A stretch of 46,382 nt of DNA from Planctomycetota bacterium (GTDB lineage Bacteria > Planctomycetota > Planctomycetia > Gemmatales > Gemmataceae): positions 1-46,382 of the forward strand of contig JAKOSN010000056.1 in assembly GCA_029777335.1 (NCBI GenBank), written 5' to 3'. Of the stretch, positions 35,095-42,772 are shown one piece after another. The position numbers and the translations under genes were made by a program. Within the stretch, counting starts at the first letter, position 1; each line of letters starts with the position of its first letter. The notes beneath the pieces are model-generated. The model did no database searches. It was not told the origin of the DNA and worked only from the letters and a program-made list of their open reading frames with translations.

Positions 35095-36102
35095 ATGGCG
35101 TTGCGACAAACCCTCGCCGGGCTGCTGGCCCTGCTGCACCTTGGGTCGAGTGTTCCGGCGGCCGAGCCTGCCCCGCTTCGCGTGGGGGGCAAACCGCCTG
35201 CTCCCGTGCTCAACATCGCGCATCGTGGCGCCCGGGCCTTTGCCCCCGAGAACACCCTGGAAGCCTTTGCGCGGGCTGCGGAGTTTGGCTGCCATGCCTT
35301 TGAGCTGGATGTGCATCTGAGCAAGGATGGCGAATTGATCGTTGTTCACGACGATGATCTGCTGCGTTGCTCCGATGTCAAAAAACGTTTCCCGGATCGC
35401 AAATCCTACCATGTTTCGGACTTTACCGCCGCGGAGATTCGCACCCTTGATGCGGGCAGCTGGTATGTCGCCGAACTGAACAAGCCAGCGGAGAAACGGC
35501 AGTCCTTTCTGCGCAGCCTGGGGGAGGACGAGATCAAACGCCACGTGCGCGAGGCAGACCTGGCTCATTTTGGCAGCGGCAAGGTCAAACATCCCACCCT
35601 GCGGGAGGCGCTGGAACTGGCACGCGCCAGGCACTTGCTGGTCAATGTCGAGATCAAGACCTTGCCCCGGATGTATCCCGAGATTGCCGCGAAGACCGTC
35701 AAGCTGATCGAGGAACTCAAGATGGAACGCGCGGTGATTATCTCGTCGTTCGATCATGAGCAGTTGACCGAGGTGCGCCGCCTTAACAAGGTGATTGCCA
35801 CCGGGGCGCTGGTGGCAGATCGCCTCGCCTTCCCGGGCAAATATGTGCGCGACATCCTGGAGGGGGATAGCTACAACCCGGGGTGTTATGGCGCGTACGA
35901 CACCATGGGTTTCAACTCGGTGAGCGGAAAGCTCGCAACGCAGGGCATCAAGGATGCCCGGGCGCATGGCGTGGCGGTCATGGTCTGGACCGAGAACGAT
36001 CCCGTTCGCATGACCGCCCTGATCGAGGCCGGGGTGACGGGGATCATCACCGACTTTCCCAATCGTCTCCACGAGGTTCTGAAAAACTCGCCCCGGCGTT
36101 AA
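35095..36102 (+). CDS. Secreted glycerophosphodiester phosphodiesterase
   Basis: 335 residues. Two ATGs lie in tandem at 35092 and 35095; the second is better spaced from AGGGGA. Signal peptide: QTLAGLLALLHLGSSVPAA. The GDPD TIM-barrel motifs are intact: IAHRGARAFAPENTLEAF (catalytic His and metal Glu), FELDVHLSKDGELIVVHDDDL, LVNVEIKT, and VWTENDPVRMTALIEAGVTG. The enzyme cleaves glycerophosphodiesters to glycerol-3-phosphate and an alcohol, here outside the cytoplasm. It is third in the DUF1549/DUF1501 operon. An insert of about 50 residues follows the second motif. Confidence 0.92.
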   Translation: MALRQTLAGLLALLHLGSSVPAAEPAPLRVGGKPPAPVLNIAHRGARAFAPENTLEAFARAAEFGCHAFELDVHLSKDGELIVVHDDDLLRCSDVKKRFPDRKSYHVSDFTAAEIRTLDAGSWYVAELNKPAEKRQSFLRSLGEDEIKRHVREADLAHFGSGKVKHPTLREALELARARHLLVNVEIKTLPRMYPEIAAKTVKLIEELKMERAVIISSFDHEQLTEVRRLNKVIATGALVADRLAFPGKYVRDILEGDSYNPGCYGAYDTMGFNSVSGKLATQGIKDARAHGVAVMVWTENDPVRMTALIEAGVTGIITDFPNRLHEVLKNSPRR

Positions 36103-36141
36103 TTCCCTGTGCTCCCAGGGAGCGCTGGAGACAGTGGGGTG

Positions 36142-37257
36142 TCACTGAGCGTTCGGCTCCGGGGCATCGGTCTTGATAAAGACATCCACCTGCTGACCGA
36201 CCAGCGGCTCCACAAACAAGGCAGTGCTCCCATGCTTGCCGCCCTCGACCGGCTCACTTCCGAGCGGACGTTCCAGGGCGTAGATGACCTGCATCACGCG
36301 CGTGTCCACTCGTTCCTTGGTGTCGCCCGTGAGTGATTTCTTGGGCAGCACATAATGTTCAATGCGGACAAAACGGAGCTTGTACTTGATATTGGGTTGC
36401 CCGCGCAGGGTGGCCTCGGCGGGGGCGTGGGCACGAAATCGCGGGATGTCGTATTCGTCGATATCGGCCCGCACATGTTTTTCCCGCACATCGCCGAGCA
36501 GAATCAAGGTCTGGGTGGGTGGGGTGCCGGCATATTCCCCCGGGCGAACGTTCACCTGCAAGACCTCGCCGTCGACCTGGGCGCGCACCACCAGGCGATC
36601 GAGATCCGTTTGTGTTTGTTGCAGCTGCGCGGCGGACAGATCGACCGCCCGAGAGGACACCTCGATGTCACGCGCCCAGGCACCGGCGTTGAGCAAGGCC
36701 AGCTGTGTCTCGGCCCGGCGCAGCTGTTCTTTCGCGGCCCGGCAGGCCTGTTCGCGCCGAATCAATTCCTCCTCGGCGACTGCGGCCCGAGCATAGAGCC
36801 CGCGCGTGCGCTTGACCAGATCTTCCTGCTCGACCAGGTTGGCGCGGGCCTCGGCGACGCTGGCTTCCAGCGGCGGCACCTCCTCGCGTCGCGGCATCTC
36901 CTTCAAGCGCTTCAGCTGTGCCTGCGCCGAAGCGAGCGCCGCCTCGCGCACCTTCTTTTCCGCCTGCAGAGCGCGGTCGTCCAGCTGGAAGAGTTTGTCG
37001 CCGGCCTTGACGCGATCGCCAACCTTGACAAACACCTTGGTGACCACGCCAGGAAGGAGCGAGCCAACCGAGATGTTCTCTGTTTGCGCCTCGACAATCC
37101 CGATGCCAGCGACCGTGTGACTGTACGGATTCCGGGCCGGATCGATCGGAGGATCCAGCGGTGGCGGCGATTGCTGAGCGGAAACCACATGCAAGAGCGC
37201 AAAGCCCATCATCAAAACCGCCAGCCCCGGGAGGAGGTATTTTTTCACGGTCGCCAT
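36142..37257 (-). CDS. Periplasmic adaptor (HlyD/DevB-like) of ABC exporter
   Basis: 371 residues. N-terminal membrane anchor or signal (KKYLLPGLAVLMMGFALLHV), then the split lipoyl-like domain (GIVEAQTENISVGSLLPGVV, VKVGDRVKAGDKLFQLDDR). A long coiled-coil hairpin (about 95-215) and a beta-barrel half (LVVRAQVDGEVLQVNVRPGE) follow. This is the membrane fusion partner of the ABC transporter encoded just upstream (6-base gap). No outer-membrane TolC-like gene is present in the window. Confidence 0.9.
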   Translation of the reverse strand: MATVKKYLLPGLAVLMMGFALLHVVSAQQSPPPLDPPIDPARNPYSHTVAGIGIVEAQTENISVGSLLPGVVTKVFVKVGDRVKAGDKLFQLDDRALQAEKKVREAALASAQAQLKRLKEMPRREEVPPLEASVAEARANLVEQEDLVKRTRGLYARAAVAEEELIRREQACRAAKEQLRRAETQLALLNAGAWARDIEVSSRAVDLSAAQLQQTQTDLDRLVVRAQVDGEVLQVNVRPGEYAGTPPTQTLILLGDVREKHVRADIDEYDIPRFRAHAPAEATLRGQPNIKYKLRFVRIEHYVLPKKSLTGDTKERVDTRVMQVIYALERPLGSEPVEGGKHGSTALFVEPLVGQQVDVFIKTDAPEPNAQ

Positions 37258-37263
37258 CGGTTC

Positions 37264-37983
37264 TCACTCCTTGTGCGCATGGCCGTTGAGTTCCACGCGC
37301 TCGATGTGTCCATCGGACATGTACACAATGCGATCGCCAAAGTCGTACACCCGGCTATCATGAGTGACCACAATGACCGCGCGATCGGGTTGGACCGCGA
37401 TGCGACGGATCAATCCCATCACGATCCGGCCCGAGTGGGCGTCGAGGGCGGCAGTCGGCTCGTCGCACACCAGCAGACGTGGCTCATGGATCAGGGCGCG
37501 GGCAATGGCCACGCGTTGTTGCTGCCCGCCCGAGAGCTGCGCGGGCAAGGCGTTGGCACGATCCGCCATCCCCAGTTCGCCCAGCATCGCCTGGGCGCGT
37601 TTCACGGCGGTGGGGCGATCCATTCCGGCGATGATCAGGGGAACCGCGGCATTTTCCGCTGCCGTCAACGCGGGGAGCAAATTGTACTGCTGAAAGACAA
37701 AGCCGATGTTGCGGGCGCGAAACGAGACCAGGTGGCGCCCCCGCAACTGGTTGAGTGAGGTCCCCAGCACACTCACCTCACCCCGGCACGGATCGAGCAG
37801 CCCCGCGATGATCGAGATCAGGGTGGTTTTGCCGCAGCCGCTTGGTCCAACCAGCAGCGTCATCTCGCCGGCAGGCGTTTCCAGGTCCACGCCGCGCAGG
37901 GCCATGACCCGGGTTTCCCCGGAGCCAAACTCCTTGATCACTCCGCGGCAGGAAACGGCCGCCTGGGTTGCAAGGGCACTCAT
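37264..37983 (-). CDS. ABC transporter ATP-binding protein (DevA/MacB type)
   Basis: 239 residues. Walker A GPSGCGKT (46-53), Q-loop QQYNLLP, signature LSGGQQQR (about 150-157), Walker [13 protein letters not shown], and H-loop VTHD are all intact, so it should be an active ATPase. It belongs to the LolD/MacB/DevA group that works with FtsX-like permeases. The gene follows the permease after 3 bases and precedes the adaptor by 6 bases. Confidence 0.95.
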   Translation of the reverse strand: MSALATQAAVSCRGVIKEFGSGETRVMALRGVDLETPAGEMTLLVGPSGCGKTTLISIIAGLLDPCRGEVSVLGTSLNQLRGRHLVSFRARNIGFVFQQYNLLPALTAAENAAVPLIIAGMDRPTAVKRAQAMLGELGMADRANALPAQLSGGQQQRVAIARALIHEPRLLVCDEPTAALDAHSGRIVMGLIRRIAVQPDRAVIVVTHDSRVYDFGDRIVYMSDGHIERVELNGHAHKE

Positions 37984-37986
37984 GGC

Positions 37987-39144
37987 TTACCCCCGGAAAA
38001 CGATGGCCGGTTCCAGCACCAGCACGCGCCGGATGCTTACCAGGCTCGACATGAGCACGATCAGCAGCACGGCCAGGCCGGTGCCCGCCATCACCTGCCA
38101 CGGCAAAAAGAACCCGGAGAGCGCGGTCACGTTTTTGGTGGCGACGAAGAAGGCGGCCGCGAAGCCCATGCCGATGCCATAGCCGATCAATCCCACCACG
38201 AACGCCTGCAAGAGCACCATGCCGACGATGCTCACATTGGTGACCCCCATCGCCTTGAGCGCCCCAAATTGCTTGAGATTCTCGATCGTGAAGAGGTAAA
38301 ACGTCTGTCCGGCGATGGCGACCCCGACAATGAATCCCAGAGCCACGGTAATACCGAAGTTGACCGGGATGCCGGTGTTTTTCAGGTAGTAGCGCATCGT
38401 TTTCCAGCCAAAGCCATCCTTGGAGACGGCCTGCAAGCCGGTCTTTTCCTCGATGCGGTCGCACACGGCGGCAGGCGAGGCGTCGGGTTTGTGCCGGGCC
38501 AGGACGAACGACAGCAGGCGGCGTTCCGTGGGCGCATACTGAATCGCCTGGCTGTAGCGCGTGTACATGATGGGCATCGTCTGGAAGGGGGCGGACGCCT
38601 TGCACACGCCGACCACCACCGCCCGGCGATCGTTCATCTCCAGTAATTTGCCCGTGGAAAATGGTTCATCGGGCCAGAGATACTTGAAGCCGGCCTCGTC
38701 GATCACGACGGTATCGGGACGTTTCAGATCGGCTAACTCGCCAAGGACCATGGTGCGCGGCGCGCCGATCAACGTGGCGTCGTCAATCCCCAGGAGCATC
38801 ACCTGGCGATAATCGCCGCGTTCGGCGCGCGAGCCATCGGTTTTGCGGGCGCGCACCAATCCCTTGAAGAACGGCACCGCCCAGTCGACCCCCTCGACGC
38901 CGCGAATGCGATACAGATCGGTGTCCGCCAGCGGTTGAATCTCCTCGCTGTATTGCAGGTGGGGATCCATCACCCAGATGCTCGCTTCCTCGACATCGCG
39001 GATCTGGCTGGTGGTTCGCCGCATGATCCCGCAGAAGATCGACACCTGGTGGGCCATCAGCAGCGAGGCAAAGGCCACGCCGAAGACAATCCCCAGATAC
39101 TTGCTGCGGTCGCCGGTCAACATTTTCAAGGCGATCCAGTTCAT
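37987..39144 (-). CDS. ABC transporter permease (DevC/FtsX type)
   Basis: 385 residues from the ATG at 39144, which overlaps the TetR stop as ATGA; the longer frame to 39375 is antisense-like sequence inside tetR. One N-terminal membrane segment (YLGIVFGVAFASLLMAHQV), a large periplasmic domain (about 45-255), and three C-terminal membrane segments (about 262-285, 305-332, 345-370) give the FtsX/MacB fold. It resembles DevC of the DevBCA exporter. With the ATPase and adaptor downstream it forms a tripartite-type efflux system; the substrate is unknown. Confidence 0.92.
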   Translation of the reverse strand: MNWIALKMLTGDRSKYLGIVFGVAFASLLMAHQVSIFCGIMRRTTSQIRDVEEASIWVMDPHLQYSEEIQPLADTDLYRIRGVEGVDWAVPFFKGLVRARKTDGSRAERGDYRQVMLLGIDDATLIGAPRTMVLGELADLKRPDTVVIDEAGFKYLWPDEPFSTGKLLEMNDRRAVVVGVCKASAPFQTMPIMYTRYSQAIQYAPTERRLLSFVLARHKPDASPAAVCDRIEEKTGLQAVSKDGFGWKTMRYYLKNTGIPVNFGITVALGFIVGVAIAGQTFYLFTIENLKQFGALKAMGVTNVSIVGMVLLQAFVVGLIGYGIGMGFAAAFFVATKNVTALSGFFLPWQVMAGTGLAVLLIVLMSSLVSIRRVLVLEPAIVFRG

Positions 39145-39788
39145 GAGGGCACCTCGATCGTCCGTTCGTCCCGGCGCAGCGTTGCGAGGGCAGCCAGGGT
39201 AAACGCGGTGATGTGGTTGCTCAACAACTCGACGTTGTACTTGGCGAATTCCTCGGGTCCCAGCAGCGCGTGAATTACGGGTCGGCAGAAGCGGTAATGC
39301 AGACATTGCCCAATGATGCTGAAGATCACCAATTGGCGTTTCGTGGGTGGCACGTCTGGGCCAAGCAACTCGCACAGGATCTGATCGAGCATTTCAAAGT
39401 TCGGCCGTGCGAACTCCCGCACAAAATGTTCACAGGCGCGCGTGGGGTAAATCAATTCGCGCGTGATCAACTGACCAATCCAGACCGGCTCGTGATCGAC
39501 GGCCACCCGATTGAGAAAGACCGTGATAAAGCCGTGCAGCTTCTGGGCTGGCGGTGTGCCCGGCTCCCACTCGGGGAGGGGAATCCGTTGCTGACAGGTG
39601 AGCCCCGCATGATGCACCGTGGCCAGATAAAGACTTTCCTTGTCGCCAAAGTGGTAGTTGATGGAGGCCAGGTTCACCTCGGCGCGTTCACTGATTTCAC
39701 GCACGGTGGTCGCGCGAAAGCCCTTCTCGGCAAAGATGGGACCGGCCGTTTCGATCAACCGTTGTCGCGTGTCCTCGGAGGAGTGCAT
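39141..39788 (-). CDS. TetR/AcrR family repressor
   Basis: 215 residues. The N-terminal helix-turn-helix is typical: TRQRLIETAGPIFAEKGFRA, TVREISERAEVNLASINYHF, KESLYLATV. The C-terminal ligand domain resembles the CerR-type (DUF1956) group. The gene is first in the exporter operon and translationally coupled to the permease. AAGAAGG lies about 10 bases before the ATG. Two palindromes in its promoter region are good self-regulation sites, so it most likely represses itself and the exporter until a transported compound binds. Confidence 0.93.
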   Translation of the reverse strand: MHSSEDTRQRLIETAGPIFAEKGFRATTVREISERAEVNLASINYHFGDKESLYLATVHHAGLTCQQRIPLPEWEPGTPPAQKLHGFITVFLNRVAVDHEPVWIGQLITRELIYPTRACEHFVREFARPNFEMLDQILCELLGPDVPPTKRQLVIFSIIGQCLHYRFCRPVIHALLGPEEFAKYNVELLSNHITAFTLAALATLRRDERTIEVPS

Positions 39789-39807
39789 GGGGCGCGCCTT
39801 CTTGGTT

Positions 39808-39819
39808 AAACATTTGTTT
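39808..39819. promoter_or_regulatory. Second TetR operator candidate in the leader
   Basis: AAACA-TT-TGTTT is a partial match to the operator at 39845-39860 (shared AAACA/TGTTT half sites with the same 2-bp centre). It lies between the predicted transcription start and the tetR ribosome binding site. Confidence 0.55.
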
Positions 39820-39838
39820 CAATCGTTTGTATGATATG

Positions 39839-39866
39839 AGTGTATCAAACACTTGTTTGAAGTCAA
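39839..39866 (-). promoter_or_regulatory. Promoter of the tetR-exporter operon
   Basis: On the minus strand, TTGACT (39866-39861) and TACACT (39844-39839) are 16 bp apart. The spacer is exactly filled by the 16-bp palindrome at 39845-39860. Start of transcription is expected near 39832. Confidence 0.7.
39845..39860. promoter_or_regulatory. TetR operator palindrome
   Basis: TCAAACA-CT-TGTTTGA is a perfect inverted repeat of 7-bp arms with a 2-bp centre. It lies between the -35 and -10 boxes of the tetR promoter, so a bound repressor would block RNA polymerase. Size and location fit TetR-family operators. Confidence 0.75.
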
Positions 39867-39935
39867 CCCCAGCTTCCTCTGATTTAGCGATAGACTCGGC
39901 GCAAATCCTTTTCCACGTGTTTGTTGGTCAGTTCC

Positions 39936-41249
39936 TCAGCGGGTGAGCCAGCAGGGGCCAACTGAGCCAGCGCCATCGTCTCCCTGAACGAGGGTGCCGA
40001 ACGTGAGCGGCATTTCAATCTGGCCGTGGAGGGTTGCCTCGGCGATCAGCGGGTCGAGGGCCTCGGCCAGATCGCGCATCGAGGGGAAGCGCTCCTCGGG
40101 AACGAACTTGACACACCGTTCCACCAGAGTGCGCCAGCGTTCGATGGCGGAGCGCTGCACCGGAGCGGTTTCTGGATCTATGTACACTCCGGGGTTGCGC
40201 AACACGGTGTGAAACGCCACGTTACAGCCTCCCGTGGGCACGGATACGCGCGCCTCCTCGCCGTAGAGAACTCCACGCAGCAACTGCAACAGCATCAGGC
40301 CGAGCGAATACTGATCGGTCTGCGGACTGACCGCGCCACAAAGCACCTGCTCGGGAGCCGCCCAGGACTGGGTCATCGCTGGGGAACGCATCCCGGGGCG
40401 AAGTTCCAGGCTGTCGATGGGGTGAGCGGCCTGCGCCCCGAGCAGCACATTGGACGGCTTGAGATCGCCATGCACCTGGTCTTCCAGGTGTATCCGCGCC
40501 ATGGCCAGGACAATGTTGCGGAGAACGCGAGCAACCGTGGTCGTGGAGAGAACCAGACGCCAGTCGGCCTCCGGCGCCTGCTGCCGGAGGGAGACATAAT
40601 CGTTCCACTGGTGCAGAGACAGTCGCTCGTTGCGCCAGCCCACGCTCTGGGGAATTAGCACCTCGATGTGGCCGTCGCCAAACGACTGCAGCGATTCTTC
40701 AAGGAAGGGACGGCTAAAGGTGTAGGTGGGCCAGCCACTGGGAGTGAGCTGTTTGCGCAGCAGGACCAGCTGGCGCGTAACCACGTTGAAGGCAAGGCAG
40801 ATCTGGCCGGGGCGGAACACGCTGACCTGGGCTTCATTGGTCGCGATGACCGCGGTGTTCATGGCGACGGCTGGTTGCATCTGGGTGCTGCGTCCCAGGC
40901 CAACGAAAAGACGCTCCAGCAAGGTCGTTCCGCACACGCGCTGGACGGGGCGTGCCACCACCAGCACCTGCGCAGACTTTCCCTGGACCGGCAACGTTTG
41001 CAGCACCTGATGATGCAGGAGATGATTGACCTGGCCCACCAGCGCTTCCAGGGGAGAATCGTGGTAACGCACCTCGGGGGTTTCGACGCCCAGGGCGCGG
41101 GCCACCGGGATGAGCAGTTCCTCGGCGCGGGGCGGCGGCGCCAGATAGGTCAGGAAGGGCAAGCCGTCGGGGGCGGTTCCAAAGCGCACCACGCCGCTGC
41201 CTCGTTCCAGCAACGTCGGCACCGAGAGATAAGGGACGTGTTCCATCAT
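39936..41249 (-). CDS. Kinase-like protein, probably a pseudokinase
   Basis: About 437 residues from the ATG at 41249, with GGGAG upstream; the frame also has an ATG at 41267. The C-terminal half matches a Ser/Thr kinase C-lobe: VHGDLKPSNVLL (about 265-276, HGD instead of HRD), TQSWAAPEQVL and DQYSLGLMLLQLL. The N-terminal half (about 1-210) has no glycine loop and no VAIK lysine, and the DFG motif is replaced by a DSLE-like stretch. It therefore probably cannot phosphorylate and may act as scaffold or regulator. It is divergent from an intact kinase gene with 116 bp between their starts. Confidence 0.75.
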   Translation of the reverse strand: MMEHVPYLSVPTLLERGSGVVRFGTAPDGLPFLTYLAPPPRAEELLIPVARALGVETPEVRYHDSPLEALVGQVNHLLHHQVLQTLPVQGKSAQVLVVARPVQRVCGTTLLERLFVGLGRSTQMQPAVAMNTAVIATNEAQVSVFRPGQICLAFNVVTRQLVLLRKQLTPSGWPTYTFSRPFLEESLQSFGDGHIEVLIPQSVGWRNERLSLHQWNDYVSLRQQAPEADWRLVLSTTTVARVLRNIVLAMARIHLEDQVHGDLKPSNVLLGAQAAHPIDSLELRPGMRSPAMTQSWAAPEQVLCGAVSPQTDQYSLGLMLLQLLRGVLYGEEARVSVPTGGCNVAFHTVLRNPGVYIDPETAPVQRSAIERWRTLVERCVKFVPEERFPSMRDLAEALDPLIAEATLHGQIEMPLTFGTLVQGDDGAGSVGPCWLTR

Positions 41250-41365
41250 GGGAGGCTCCCGAGTCATGAGGGGAAAACCTGAGCATCGTTGGCCTGAGGC
41301 AAAAACACGATCTAGAGTTGAATGGTCTTCTACTTGATCCTCCGGCTGAGACTTGGGGCGGGCAC

Positions 41366-42742
41366 ATGATCGGTCAGGTCTTTCAGCAGCGCTACCAGAT
41401 CACCCGACAGGTGGGCGAGGGTGGCATGAGTCGCGTCTATCTGGCGCGGCAACTTGATCAACCCCGCGAGGTCGCTCTCAAGGTGTTGCTCCCGGAGATG
41501 GCCGTGCAGGCCAAGGCGCGCGAGCATTTTCGGCGGGAGATCTTCATCATGTCCCGCTTTCAGCATCCGCACGCCATTCTGTACTACGATGCCGATCCCG
41601 ATGGCGAGCCCCCGTTTCTGGTGATGGAATATCTGCGCGGGATGGAATTGGCCACCTTGCTGGAGCGACGCCGTCGCCTTACCCCCGATCGCGCCGGACG
41701 GTTGCTGGGTCAGTTGTGCGATGTTCTTCACAGCGCCCACGAACTCGGAATCATCCACCGCGATCTGAAACCGGGCAATCTCATGGTGGTGCATCCTGAG
41801 ACTCCCGTGGAGAAAATCAAGCTCATGGATTTCGGCCTGGCGCGGATGTCCTCCCTCTTTTACATCGCTCCGGAGGAACTCGTCAATCTGCGCCAGCCGA
41901 CCGCTTCGGGAACTCCCGAGTACATCTCTCCCGAGCAGGTGCGCGGCAACGAGGTGGATCGTCGGAGTGATATCTACAGCGTTGGGGTGATTCTCTATGA
42001 AATGCTGACAGGCCGTCGTCCCTTTCCGCAGGAAGAGGTCGAGTCGCTCCTGCTCGCTCATCTCGATGAACGGGTGCCGCGGTTCGCCGAACTGGGTCTG
42101 GGCGGAGAGATTCCTCCCGAAATCGAACAGGTGGTTCAGGATTGCCTGGCCAAGTATCCCGAGGAACGTCCACAGACAGCCGAGGAACTGGCCCATCGGT
42201 ACGAGGCCGCGCTTGGCCGCAAGATCTACCTGCGCGCTCGCCCGCTCAGCCGATTGGCCTCTGCGCCGCCCATCAGTCCTTCGCGGGTGCTCCAGGGACA
42301 GGGCAAGACCGGGGAGCGCCTTCCAGGTTCGGCCAGTGGACTTACAACCACCGATCGCCATGCCATCACGCACTCGCTCACGGTGTCAATGGTGGAAAGC
42401 ATGGTGATGATCAAACTCAAGGGGTTCATTCACGACGTGGGCGGGGAAATTGTTGAGAGTGCTCCGGGGACCATTCGCGTCCGTTTGACCGAGGAGAAAC
42501 CCGCCGCACCGAAAAACTCGGGCGGGGGATTACTCAGCTGGCTGAGCAGCAAACCGGCCCCCGCGGCGAGCAATTCCTCCTTGCAGATGGAACTGCGCAT
42601 GGAAAAGAACGATCCCAATCGACCGAACGATCTGACCATCACCCTGGTGCTACGTACCTACCTGGGGCTGTTCACGCCGGAGGGACGGAGCCGGTGTGAG
42701 AAGATCTGGCGCGATCTGCAGGCGTATCTGGGCGGGCGCTGA
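41366..42742 (+). CDS. Ser/Thr protein kinase
   Basis: 458 residues from the ATG at 41366 (MIGQVFQQRYQI); an upstream in-frame start at 41318 adds unlikely sequence. The kinase domain (about 9-275) is complete: GEGGMSRVYLA, VALKVLL lysine, IIHRDLKPGNLM, MDFGLAR, GTPEYISPEQV. An insert of about 20 residues (MSSLFYIAPEELVNLRQ) splits the activation segment. The C-terminal 170 residues have no membrane segment and form an unassigned domain (about 340-458) rich in beta and charged residues. It is divergent from the pseudokinase gene, which suggests shared regulation or partnership. Confidence 0.9.
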   Translation: MIGQVFQQRYQITRQVGEGGMSRVYLARQLDQPREVALKVLLPEMAVQAKAREHFRREIFIMSRFQHPHAILYYDADPDGEPPFLVMEYLRGMELATLLERRRRLTPDRAGRLLGQLCDVLHSAHELGIIHRDLKPGNLMVVHPETPVEKIKLMDFGLARMSSLFYIAPEELVNLRQPTASGTPEYISPEQVRGNEVDRRSDIYSVGVILYEMLTGRRPFPQEEVESLLLAHLDERVPRFAELGLGGEIPPEIEQVVQDCLAKYPEERPQTAEELAHRYEAALGRKIYLRARPLSRLASAPPISPSRVLQGQGKTGERLPGSASGLTTTDRHAITHSLTVSMVESMVMIKLKGFIHDVGGEIVESAPGTIRVRLTEEKPAAPKNSGGGLLSWLSSKPAPAASNSSLQMELRMEKNDPNRPNDLTITLVLRTYLGLFTPEGRSRCEKIWRDLQAYLGGR

Positions 42743-42761
42743 CAATTGGCTGTCAGCGCCC
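42734..42761. terminator. Bidirectional hairpin terminator
   Basis: GGGCGCTGACA (42734-42744) pairs perfectly over 11 bp with 42751-42761 around the 6-nt loop ATTGGC. It overlaps the stop codon of the kinase gene and lies just past the end of the convergent NO reductase gene. Confidence 0.7.
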
Positions 42762-42772
42762 TACCGTTGCCG

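Noticed and set aside
36103..36141. Short inverted repeats between the phosphodiesterase and exporter adaptor genes
   Set aside because: Arms of only 5 bp (CCCTG/CAGGG and CAGTG/CACTG) are too weak to call a terminator.
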